Assembly (NCBI GenBank): GCA_937892105.1
Contig: CALAUZ010000243.1
Coordinates: 1 to 17,406 of the forward strand
Length of the DNA stretch: 17,406 nucleotides
Source of the DNA: an uncultured Fretibacterium sp.
GTDB taxonomy: Bacteria > Synergistota > Synergistia > Synergistales > Aminobacteriaceae
Direction of reading: 5' to 3'
Position 1 is the stretch's first letter; each line of letters opens with the position of its first letter. Shown piece by piece: positions 8,119 through 14,787 of this stretch. A model generated the notes under the pieces. The model was not told where the DNA came from. It saw nothing but the letters and a program-made list of their open reading frames with translations, and did not search any database. The translations under genes were made by a program, and so were the position numbers.

Positions 8119-9120
8119 TTACTTTTCGGGAGCTGTTGAAATTTCCTTGTTCCAGCGTTCGAGAAGTCTCTCCTTGTTGGCAGCGTCCCACTGGTCGTCC
8201 TGGTTCACAAGCGACATATCTGCAAGCGAAAAGCCCGTATCAGTCGGAGTAGCTTTATCTGACAGAGGAATGACATACCATTTCGCAATGATGTCCATAG
8301 CTTTCTGTCCGAGTACCCAGTCATAGAGCTTCTTTGCGTTGAGAGGGTCTGGGCCGTCTTTTAGGATTGACATTGAGGCGGTCTCAAAGCCTGTTCCGTC
8401 TGACGGTATGACTATCTCGATTTTTGCGCCTTCCCTCTGGAGCTTTATCTGATCGTGAAGGTAGCCGATTGCGATTGGTATCTCGCCTAATGCGCAGGAC
8501 TTTCCTGGTGCTGACCCAGAACGCGTGAACTGTTCAACCGACTTGGCCATGTCCTTGAAGTACGCAAAAGCCTTGTCCTCATCACCGCCGTTAATTCGGA
8601 TAACAGTCGTAATCATGTTGTAGGCTGTACCTGAAGTGCTGGGGTGTGCAACGCGGACTTTCTTGGCATATTCGGGCTTGAGGAGATCTGCCCAGCTCTT
8701 CGGCATTTCGAGACCTAGTTCCTTCGCACGTTCGGTGTTCATGCAGAAAGCTATCGGCCCAATGTAGAGACCTGTCCAGTAGTTTTCGGGGTCTCTGTAC
8801 TTTGCCGGAATGCTGCCTGCAACGCGTGAACGGTAAGGTGTTGAGAGGCCGCGAAGTTTCGCCTCAATGTGCTGTGTCCCAACGCCGCCTACCCAGATTG
8901 AAGCCTGAGGGTTTGCGCGTTCAGCCTCAAGACGTGCTATTGCCTCGCCGCCTGAGAGCCTTACCCACTCAACCTTGATGCCCGTATCTGCCTCGAAAGC
9001 GTCAAACAGTGCCTTAGCGAGTGGTTCTTCCATAGTCGTATAAGCCTTTACGACTTCGGAGCCTGAAGCCATGACGGAAAACATCATGACGATTACGAGT
9101 GCTAACATAAATTTCTTCAT
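8119..9120 (-). CDS. ABC importer substrate-binding protein, AfuA/FbpA family
   Basis: This periplasmic solute receptor of 333 residues belongs to the cluster D family that includes FbpA (ferric iron), AfuA (hexose phosphates) and PhnS (aminoethylphosphonate). A signal peptide covers about 1-20 (LALVIVMMFSVMASG). Family-typical segments are VKAYTTMEEPLAKALFDAFE, SIWVGGVGTQHIEA, YWTGLYIGPIAFCMN and HPSTSGTAYNMI. The region where ferric-binding FbpA has its Tyr-Tyr pair reads IGYLHDQIKL here, with a single Tyr. It is preceded by RSGSAPGKSCALGE, which could suit a phosphate or carboxylate ligand. Iron binding is therefore doubtful and the substrate is open. AGGAGG sits 9 nt before the ATG. It is first in the operon, ahead of a terminator. 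Confidence 0.82.
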   Translation of the reverse strand: MKKFMLALVIVMMFSVMASGSEVVKAYTTMEEPLAKALFDAFEADTGIKVEWVRLSGGEAIARLEAERANPQASIWVGGVGTQHIEAKLRGLSTPYRSRVAGSIPAKYRDPENYWTGLYIGPIAFCMNTERAKELGLEMPKSWADLLKPEYAKKVRVAHPSTSGTAYNMITTVIRINGGDEDKAFAYFKDMAKSVEQFTRSGSAPGKSCALGEIPIAIGYLHDQIKLQREGAKIEIVIPSDGTGFETASMSILKDGPDPLNAKKLYDWVLGQKAMDIIAKWYVIPLSDKATPTDTGFSLADMSLVNQDDQWDAANKERLLERWNKEISTAPEK

Positions 9121-9170
9121 GCTGCAAAACCTCCTGAGAGTATAAATTTTTGGAACATTTGAAGATTGAA

Positions 9171-9176
9171 AGTATA
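9171..9176 (-). promoter_or_regulatory. Candidate -10 of the binding-protein gene promoter
   Basis: TATACT on the minus strand lies 50 bp upstream of the binding-protein ATG. A weak -35-like ATGACG is about 14 bp further upstream, shorter than ideal. A second TATACT (9140-9145) is too close to the AGGAGG to be the promoter. Confidence 0.3.
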
Positions 9177-9227
9177 AGTAGTATTTTACACGTCATGCCT
9201 GAATATTTCTATCGTTGAATGAGTGAA

Positions 9228-9236
9228 TGCTATAAT
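9228..9236 (+). promoter_or_regulatory. Extended -10 promoter of the J-like/protease gene
   Basis: TGCTATAAT is a perfect extended -10 element. It lies inside the longer version of the downstream ORF (ATG 9219). Transcription would begin near 9243, so the ATG at 9270 is the more likely start. No good -35 was seen, as is common for extended -10 promoters. Confidence 0.5.
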
Positions 9237-9269
9237 GCCCGCAAATACCGCAATGATAGAGATGATTAT

Positions 9270-10706
9270 ATGACACCTGAAGAAGCCTGCCTGTACTTGG
9301 GAATTTCCCCTGATGATGAAGACCTTGATATTGAGCAGATAGAACGCAACTATAAAACGAAGACCGCGATATACAACCCCAAACGCTTCATGCCCGACAC
9401 TCCGGAATACACTGAAGCCCAACGAATGCGTGCCAATATCGAGGAAGCATATGAATATCTTACAGAAGCATATTACGATTTATACGGCCATGATGATCCC
9501 GAACCCGAAGAGGAACAACATCAGGCTGTCCCGCATCATAACAATAACATTCTCCTGAAGCTGGCTCTAACAATGACGACGATAACGGCATTATGTCTTG
9601 CGTATTTTGTGTATACGTCAATGAATGACAAGGCTGCGTCATCAGATGACAGGGATTATGCGAGGGTATTGCAGGAACTTGAACAGTTGCGGGCAAAAAC
9701 GGAGATACCTGCTGCAGCGAATAACATTGCGCCGGATTATGCAGACCTTGTTGAACGCGTAATGCCTTCCATCGTACTGATTAAGACCGACACAGGGACG
9801 GGGAGCGGTTTCTTTGTCAGTTCAAGGGGGGATATACTCACGAACTGGCATGTTATACGAGATGCAGGATATATCACGATAATAACGCAGGACGGCAAGA
9901 ATATTAACGCTGGCTTGAAGGATTATGACGCGAAAAGGGATATGGCTCTGCTTACTGTTAAGACACCTTACCCCGTGAAATTCCTGAAGATTAGCCCAAC
10001 ATTACCGAGACAGGGTGAGGCGGTAATAGCAATCGGCAACCCCAAAGGTCTAAGCGGTACAGTCTCTAACGGTATTGTGTCAGCATTCCGTGAGAATAAT
10101 ACATGGGTACAGTTTACAGCTCCAATATCTCCAGGTTCAAGCGGAGGAGCGTTAATCAATCTGCGAGGCGAAGTTGTAGGAATGCCGACGAAACTGCGTA
10201 CAGACGGGCAGAACTTGAACTTTGCGATTGCACCAGGAATACTCTCAAGGTTCTTCACGTCAGCAAGGGATAAATCTCCCCGTTCACTTCCCAAAGTCTC
10301 AAACGAAAGTGTAAGGCGTGATAACCCTGAAAGCATGATATTCGTCCGCAAAGATGAGAGTTACGAGATGTATCTTGCGGCGGACTATATAGAGTATGAC
10401 AGCGTAAATTCGCAGGCAGCGTTTGTTACAGTTTGGTTTCCGACGGAGAAGACTAACAGGCAGATGAAGAAAGACCCAAACTTCAGAGCGAGGCAAGGGA
10501 AGGATTTTGGGCCATGTATTCTGCTATATGCTGTGGACTTTGAGGATAACACATATCTGCATTTGAGGACGGTGAACCTGTATACCGACGGGAGTATTGC
10601 GAGGGATTATGTGAGACCTCAGAGGGAATACAGATGGGAGAAACCTTCTGGAAAAAGCAGAATTAATGACCTCATAAATGCGCTCCGTGAATATCTGAAA
10701 AATTGA
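9270..10706 (+). CDS. Membrane-anchored trypsin-like (HtrA-type) protease with N-terminal J-like domain
   Basis: With the start at 9270 the product is 478 residues. Residues 1-75 look like a DnaJ J-domain (EEACLYLGISPDDEDLDIEQ, then NIEEAYEYLTEAYYDLYG), but the HPD loop is replaced by YNPKRF, so Hsp70 stimulation is unlikely. After an acidic linker there is one membrane helix at about 94-116, which places the rest in the periplasm. A trypsin/DegP-like domain (about 155-330) has a full triad: His194 (TNWHVI), Asp224 (KRDMALL) and Ser291 (PGSSGGALI). There is no PDZ domain. The last 125 residues (YEMYLAADYIEYDSVNSQAA, then VTVWFP) form a separate domain that weakly resembles surface-adhesin-E-like stand-alone domains. 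The gene stands alone on this strand. A longer start at 9219 is possible but overlaps the promoter. Confidence 0.82.
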   Translation: MTPEEACLYLGISPDDEDLDIEQIERNYKTKTAIYNPKRFMPDTPEYTEAQRMRANIEEAYEYLTEAYYDLYGHDDPEPEEEQHQAVPHHNNNILLKLALTMTTITALCLAYFVYTSMNDKAASSDDRDYARVLQELEQLRAKTEIPAAANNIAPDYADLVERVMPSIVLIKTDTGTGSGFFVSSRGDILTNWHVIRDAGYITIITQDGKNINAGLKDYDAKRDMALLTVKTPYPVKFLKISPTLPRQGEAVIAIGNPKGLSGTVSNGIVSAFRENNTWVQFTAPISPGSSGGALINLRGEVVGMPTKLRTDGQNLNFAIAPGILSRFFTSARDKSPRSLPKVSNESVRRDNPESMIFVRKDESYEMYLAADYIEYDSVNSQAAFVTVWFPTEKTNRQMKKDPNFRARQGKDFGPCILLYAVDFEDNTYLHLRTVNLYTDGSIARDYVRPQREYRWEKPSGKSRINDLINALREYLKN

Positions 10707-10744
10707 AGGGTGAAAGGGTTGGCAGTGAATAAGTCCCTTCACCC
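10698..10744 (-). terminator. Terminator after the CotH/peptide operon
   Basis: On the minus strand GGGTGAAGGG (10744-10735) pairs with CCCTTTCACCC (10718-10708) with one bulged base. It is followed by TTCAATTTTT inside the last codons of the convergent protease gene. The plus strand has no U-run, so this serves the minus-strand operon. Confidence 0.6.
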
Positions 10745-10758
10745 AGATAAGACACTAA

Positions 10759-10860
10759 CTATAATATAGGTGTCCTTGTGTCAGAAGTGGTGATTACGTC
10801 TTCGTAATCAAAGCTGATTATCTCGACTTCAACAGTCTCGTATTCCTTCTTGTCTTCCAT
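10759..10860 (-). CDS. 33-residue acidic peptide downstream of CotH-like gene
   Basis: The ATG at 10860 opens a frame of 33 codons ending with TAG at 10759. The peptide begins MEDKKEYETVEVEIISFD and continues YEDVITTSDTRTPIL. It is acidic in the first two thirds and ends in a Thr/Ser-rich tail. Its pattern resembles small proteins of anaerobic gut bacteria that have a VExxxFxxEDVITTS core. That resemblance comes from memory, and the function is unknown to me. The gene starts 19 bp after the CotH-like stop, with GGGGG about 13 nt upstream overlapping that stop, and a good terminator follows. It therefore looks like the last gene of the CotH operon. The Thr-Thr-Ser tail could be a modification target, for example of the CotH-like kinase, but this is speculation. 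Confidence 0.6.
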   Translation of the reverse strand: MEDKKEYETVEVEIISFDYEDVITTSDTRTPIL

Positions 10861-10879
10861 TGTTGAACGCACACCCCCT

Positions 10880-13741
10880 TTATTCCTGCTTGTAATCAGG
10901 TGAAGCCCTGTAGTTCATTGTGGCATCATAATAGTTATACAGGGCAATAGCAGCCTTCTTCAGGTCAGTACTTGCGCTTGAAGACTTCATTACAGTATCA
11001 GCATAAGACAGTGCCGAAACCTTAATGTCAAATTCTCCCCCAGCAACAACATGTATCGTGTAAGTGTCGCCGAGTTTGTGCGCAGAAATACCGCTGATTT
11101 GCACACGATATTCCCCGTTGGGCTGTTTAACGGCCATGTTCTCTTTGCTGTCTCCGAGATACGCTGATACTGAACCCAAATATTCGGATTTAGGCACAAG
11201 ATAGACATTGAGAGCAGTCTCCGAGTCAAGTTCAAGGTTGTATTCAACGGAAGAAATCCCCGAACTTCCCGTGTCCTTTACAATGGCATAATCTTCAAGT
11301 TCTCTCCTAACATCAGCACTGTCTGAGGCAATATTCGAGTTTGCGCAGTCCATAATGTGATGTTTTACGCCCAGTGTCCATTTGTTGTATTCAGCAAGCG
11401 GCGGCTGAACGTAATGACCGTAATCCTTGATGGCCGAAATCAAAGCCCTTAGATCTTCTGAGGCAGCTGGTATTTGTGCAAGTGCAGTATCAGTGTAATC
11501 CTTTACCCTGTAGGTCTGCGTGAAAGTCTGAGTTTCTAAGCAGTGAAGCTCTGCCGTGATTACGTCTGCCATCTGAACGGAATTTATGAAGCACGTGAAC
11601 CTGTACTCGTTATTGCCCAAGTCGTCGGCATTGTAGAGCATGGCCGGTGTCTGAGCTTCCCCGTTGATAGTGAACTGCATATAGACATCATCGTTTATGA
11701 GTTCATCGGGCATACGTATGTAGAAATCCAGACCAATCTGACCGCTGAGTAGGAGTGAATGCCCCGCAAATTCCGGCTTTGTTGCACCATTGATGGTTGT
11801 TGTCGTGTCATGAGTAATGCCGCGAAGGAAAAGCAATGGGCAGTTCGAGATGTCAAGTTCCGAGAGCAGAGGATTGTTTGTGCAATCAAGGGCTGTCAGT
11901 GATGTGAAGTATTTTAGTCCCTGAAGGCTGGCGATGTTCAGACCGCTGACGTTGAGGGAAGTTATGGCCTTGAGTTCGGAACTGTCGAGGAAGCTATTGC
12001 TGTTGGTGTCGAGGGTTTTGACGTATGCGAGGAAGTTTGCGTCAGGGAAGGCTTCGGAGGATATATAAACCCTGTTCAGGAAGTAGTCGGTTATCCATTC
12101 ATGGCGGGAGGCAAGCCAGTTTTTGAGAAAAGCTGTATTGCCTTCATAAGTTGCTTCCTGTTGGCGCATTCCACGTGAAAGGGTTACAGGCCAAACAGTA
12201 TGTTCACGTGCTATTGCGGCTGCATGTAAAGATGCCTCACTATCAATTACTCCGCTATCTTTATATAATTCCTTCACAAATTCAGAAATTTCCGCCAGCT
12301 TTTGAGATGCTGCCAGTTGGAACTCAGGAAATTTGAATAAATATGTGTAGTAATGGCATGTTCCCGCATATATCCCTTCAGGGCTAAGTCTTATAGTTCC
12401 ATAACCGCTGGAGCCGTTTCCACTTGACCTATCGAAATCCCATGCAGGGCCACCGTAAAATTTTCCGTCTTTGCAATAAAAGAATACGGATAAGCCGGCA
12501 AAATCTATCGTTTTCATAAACTCATTTAGGACATAATACGATACGAACGAGTCCAAGTCTATTAGCCTGCTGATTTGATCCCAATTACCTGATTTAAGGA
12601 CAGTTTCAAACTCATCTACTTTTGCTTTTACTGTGGCAACTTGAGCTTCGTCCTCAGGCTCTCGAAGTCTGAAAAATCTTCCTGATGATGAGGAGAAATA
12701 TACATTGCCTGTTTCCTGTCTGCTACTAGCGTCAACCTCAAGCAAAAAATCGCCGTTGTCTGTGTCAATATTGACCCTGTTCTTGTCCTCTTCAATTTTC
12801 TCCGTGAGCAGATACATTCCACGATATAAGCCATCAACCCAAACTTCAACTCTCTGATTTCCAGGAGTAGCTTCAAGCCCTAATTTTTCCGCAACATCGA
12901 GGCATATTTTGTTCCTCATTAGTGTAGGATCATAGTAATCTGCCAGTAAGCACCATTTCTTCGCCTTACCCAATCCAAAAAGGTCAACCTTGCTGGAAAA
13001 TTTCATGTTATAAGGTTTCTTTGCTGGATATGCTGTAGAATTTCCCCGCACCTTAATCTGCCCTGCCCACGACAAATCCGAAGCCATGATGCTCCCATCA
13101 GTACTCACAACAACCATCTGCGCGGGAACATAGCCAATGGCTTTCGTCAAACTGGTACCGTAAGAAGCTCCGTTTCCCTTGTCGGTTGCAACATAGACTT
13201 GCGCAATCTTGCTGTCATACTTGAACTTCACGTTCTTCAACGCAGCCTCAAGCTGTGATTTCAGTCCGGAGAGGGTCTCAATATTCGCATCACCGCTCAA
13301 TTCAGCGTCAATCATGCCGAGTTTGTCCGACAATGTGCTTACGGTTTCACTTGTGCAGTATGTCGCGTAGAATTTCGGGACGGTTTTTCTGACAGCATTA
13401 ATCTCCCCGATAATTGTCGTAAGCTCATCGCCCCATTCACCGTCTTCAACACAATGCGGGAATATAGCTGACACATCATTACCCTTGTAATTCGCCGCCT
13501 CTGCGTCTGCCGAATTGTCGTCCGTGTCCTGAAATCTTATGCGCCGTATTCCTATATTCTTTGTTTGAACGGATTTATATCCTGTCTCGTATGCTGGGGG
13601 TATCTGATCATCAGTTTTGTCATCTCCCTGAACAGAGAGCATATCTACGTAGCCTGAAATGATGGGCTTATGTGTCGCGTTGTTGAAGATTTCTGCGTCT
13701 GAAGAGATTTCGTTGGCACCGCATAAAGGAAGCAATATCAT
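10880..13741 (-). CDS. Large CotH-kinase-family surface protein with EF-hand and leucine-rich segments
   Basis: The predicted 953-residue protein has a CotH-type atypical kinase core at about 180-555. Its motifs are IKVRGNSTAYPAKKPYNMKF (229-248), WCLLADYYDPTLMRNKI (263-279), GLYRGMYLLTEKIEEDKNR (304-322), and the metal-binding GGPAWDFDRSSGN (430-442). CotH of Bacillus phosphorylates spore-coat proteins; homologues in non-spore-formers are mostly uncharacterised. Next is an EF-hand-like loop (D578, N580, N582, F584, D586, E589), then leucine-rich-like turns (about 594-640), and about 300 residues of unassigned beta-rich C-terminus. The N-terminus is odd. MILLPLCGANE looks like the tail of a signal peptide, there is no Shine-Dalgarno, and the start overlaps a toxin relic. 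The gene is probably 5'-truncated, so expression or export is doubtful. Confidence 0.8.
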   Translation of the reverse strand: MILLPLCGANEISSDAEIFNNATHKPIISGYVDMLSVQGDDKTDDQIPPAYETGYKSVQTKNIGIRRIRFQDTDDNSADAEAANYKGNDVSAIFPHCVEDGEWGDELTTIIGEINAVRKTVPKFYATYCTSETVSTLSDKLGMIDAELSGDANIETLSGLKSQLEAALKNVKFKYDSKIAQVYVATDKGNGASYGTSLTKAIGYVPAQMVVVSTDGSIMASDLSWAGQIKVRGNSTAYPAKKPYNMKFSSKVDLFGLGKAKKWCLLADYYDPTLMRNKICLDVAEKLGLEATPGNQRVEVWVDGLYRGMYLLTEKIEEDKNRVNIDTDNGDFLLEVDASSRQETGNVYFSSSSGRFFRLREPEDEAQVATVKAKVDEFETVLKSGNWDQISRLIDLDSFVSYYVLNEFMKTIDFAGLSVFFYCKDGKFYGGPAWDFDRSSGNGSSGYGTIRLSPEGIYAGTCHYYTYLFKFPEFQLAASQKLAEISEFVKELYKDSGVIDSEASLHAAAIAREHTVWPVTLSRGMRQQEATYEGNTAFLKNWLASRHEWITDYFLNRVYISSEAFPDANFLAYVKTLDTNSNSFLDSSELKAITSLNVSGLNIASLQGLKYFTSLTALDCTNNPLLSELDISNCPLLFLRGITHDTTTTINGATKPEFAGHSLLLSGQIGLDFYIRMPDELINDDVYMQFTINGEAQTPAMLYNADDLGNNEYRFTCFINSVQMADVITAELHCLETQTFTQTYRVKDYTDTALAQIPAASEDLRALISAIKDYGHYVQPPLAEYNKWTLGVKHHIMDCANSNIASDSADVRRELEDYAIVKDTGSSGISSVEYNLELDSETALNVYLVPKSEYLGSVSAYLGDSKENMAVKQPNGEYRVQISGISAHKLGDTYTIHVVAGGEFDIKVSALSYADTVMKSSSASTDLKKAAIALYNYYDATMNYRASPDYKQE

Positions 13742-13926
13742 TGTTGATGCTGAATGAAGGTTTGCTGTCTGCTGAATGGCGGGATCACAAGCTGCACGGA
13801 GAGTTTGAGGGCTTCAGAGAATGCCATGTTAAGGGTGATTTGCTGCTGGTATACCAGATAAGCGAGAAGTCTTATTGCGAAATGGTAGTATTTTATAGAG
13901 TCGGCACGCATTCGGAGATATTCTAG
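13687..13926 (+). pseudogene. YafQ/RelE-family toxin relic, missing its extreme N-terminus
   Basis: The frame is open from 13687 and ends with TAG at 13924-13926. It reads RFLRLKRFRWHRIKEAISLL, then LLSAEWRDHKLHGEFEGFRE, CHVKGDLLLVYQI and GTHSEIF. The pieces RDHxLxGxxxGFRECHxxxDLLLxY and GTHSxxF are the hallmark of YafQ-type mRNA interferases, which usually have about 90 residues. A TGA at 13684 cuts off the expected first ten or so residues, and no Met lies before the core. TTG at 13741 or ATG at 13747 would give only about 60 residues. No RelB/DinJ antitoxin lies upstream, where the CotH-like gene is read on the other strand. Activity is unlikely. A terminator hairpin follows. Confidence 0.65.
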
Positions 13927-13944
13927 CCGTACAGAAAAATTTAT

Positions 13945-13980
13945 AGGCTGTCCTTGCGAAATGGGGGCAGCCTGTTTTGT
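13945..13980. terminator. Bidirectional terminator between toxin relic and prepilin gene
   Basis: AGGCTGTCC (13945-13953) pairs with GG plus GCAGCCT ending at 13973, leaving a small loop. GTTTTGT follows on the plus strand. On the minus strand the stem is followed by ATAAATTTTT, so it can also end the prepilin transcript. Confidence 0.6.
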
Positions 13981-14023
13981 GTGCAATGATAAACCTTTGC
14001 TATAACTAGTCGCATGTACTTCC

Positions 14024-14509
14024 TCAAGAGCCTGAAGTTGCTGCTTCTACCTTGCCGGATAACAACGTAACCTTGAACGATGTCTTAGTCCCAACGGCAG
14101 AGTATCCCTTTATGGCAGCAAGGGCCTTAGCTATAGCCTCACTGTCTGAGTCTTTGTTGAAGTCAACAGTTACCGCCCAGTCTTCTGGCTTGGTTCCAGC
14201 AGCAGTGTACTTCACGTCCTTACCTTCAGCGAAATCGCCCCACGAAGGGATATACTCACTGTCTGCCTTCAGGAACGCGGTAACATTCTGCTCTGTATCC
14301 TTAACATCATTGCTGTCTAAAAGCTCCATGTAGTACAACGAGGCCGCTGCTCTACAGGCATTAACATTACTGACGATAGCTACAGCTTTAGCCTTAGCTC
14401 TAGGGTTGCTCTTGGTGATTGATACTGACATAGTAGCTGCCAAAGCTCCGACGATAGCGATAACTATCAGTAATTCGAGAAGTGTGAGACCTTTACGAGA
14501 TTTCTTCAT
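14024..14509 (-). CDS. Type IV prepilin / pseudopilin
   Basis: This 161-residue protein has a class III signal sequence. The leader MKKSRKG is cleaved by prepilin peptidase before LTLLELLIVIAIVGALAATM, with Glu at mature position 5, which is needed for pilin assembly. The hydrophobic N-terminal helix is followed by a polar head (residues 45-161) with Ala/Lys/Asp-rich sequence, one Cys, and no disulfide pair. This fits a minor pilin or type II secretion pseudopilin fibre subunit in the envelope. No pilus machinery, peptidase or second pilin is nearby, so it is an orphan gene here. AGGAGG sits 8 nt before the ATG. The upstream region carries three 19-bp tandem repeats (14552-14617). Which fibre it joins cannot be told. 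Confidence 0.85.
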   Translation of the reverse strand: MKKSRKGLTLLELLIVIAIVGALAATMSVSITKSNPRAKAKAVAIVSNVNACRAAASLYYMELLDSNDVKDTEQNVTAFLKADSEYIPSWGDFAEGKDVKYTAAGTKPEDWAVTVDFNKDSDSEAIAKALAAIKGYSAVGTKTSFKVTLLSGKVEAATSGS

Positions 14510-14551
14510 GATTTGCGCCTCCTATAATTTTAGACATGCCTAAACTCAACT

Positions 14552-14617
14552 CCCGTACAGATGATGTTTTCCCGTACAGATGATGTTTTCCCGTACAGAT
14601 GATGTTTTCCCGTACAG
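14552..14617. repeat. Three and a half 19-bp tandem repeats upstream of prepilin
   Basis: The unit CCCGTACAGATGATGTTTT occurs three times without mismatch (14552-14570, 14571-14589, 14590-14608), followed by a partial CCCGTACAG (14609-14617). The array lies 43-108 bp upstream of the prepilin ATG, in its leader or promoter. The core CCGTACAG also occurs once downstream of the gene, at 13927-13934. A TATAGT (minus strand, 14644-14639) just beyond the array is a possible -10 without a clear -35. Otherwise the gap 14510-14787 holds only the terminator at 14744-14770. Confidence 0.85.
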
Positions 14618-14732
14618 CAAAGATATTCAGATATGTCCACTATAGGAAGTTACCTGAAAAACTCACTGCAAGTTCTTAACTCTGTTAATTATTGTGGATG
14701 CCGCTAATTATATCATCCATCAATAATGAATA

Positions 14733-14770
14733 CGCAATAAATATCCCCCCAGCTCTAACACTAGGGGGGA
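14733..14770 (-). terminator. Terminator after phosphoglucomutase
   Basis: On the minus strand TCCCCCCTAG pairs with CTGGGGGGA (one bulged A) across a short loop. TATTTATTG follows. It lies 17 bp beyond the pgm stop. Confidence 0.7.
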
Positions 14771-14787
14771 CACTCATTAACTTAGTC

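Noticed and set aside
9219..9269. Earlier ATG for the J-like/protease gene
   Set aside because: The perfect extended -10 TGCTATAAT lies inside these codons, so they are probably untranslated.
13738..13986. 82-codon minus-strand ORF ending in an ATGA overlap with the CotH-like start
   Set aside because: It is antisense to the YafQ-type toxin frame, has no ribosome site and no recognisable pattern. The overlap is coincidental.
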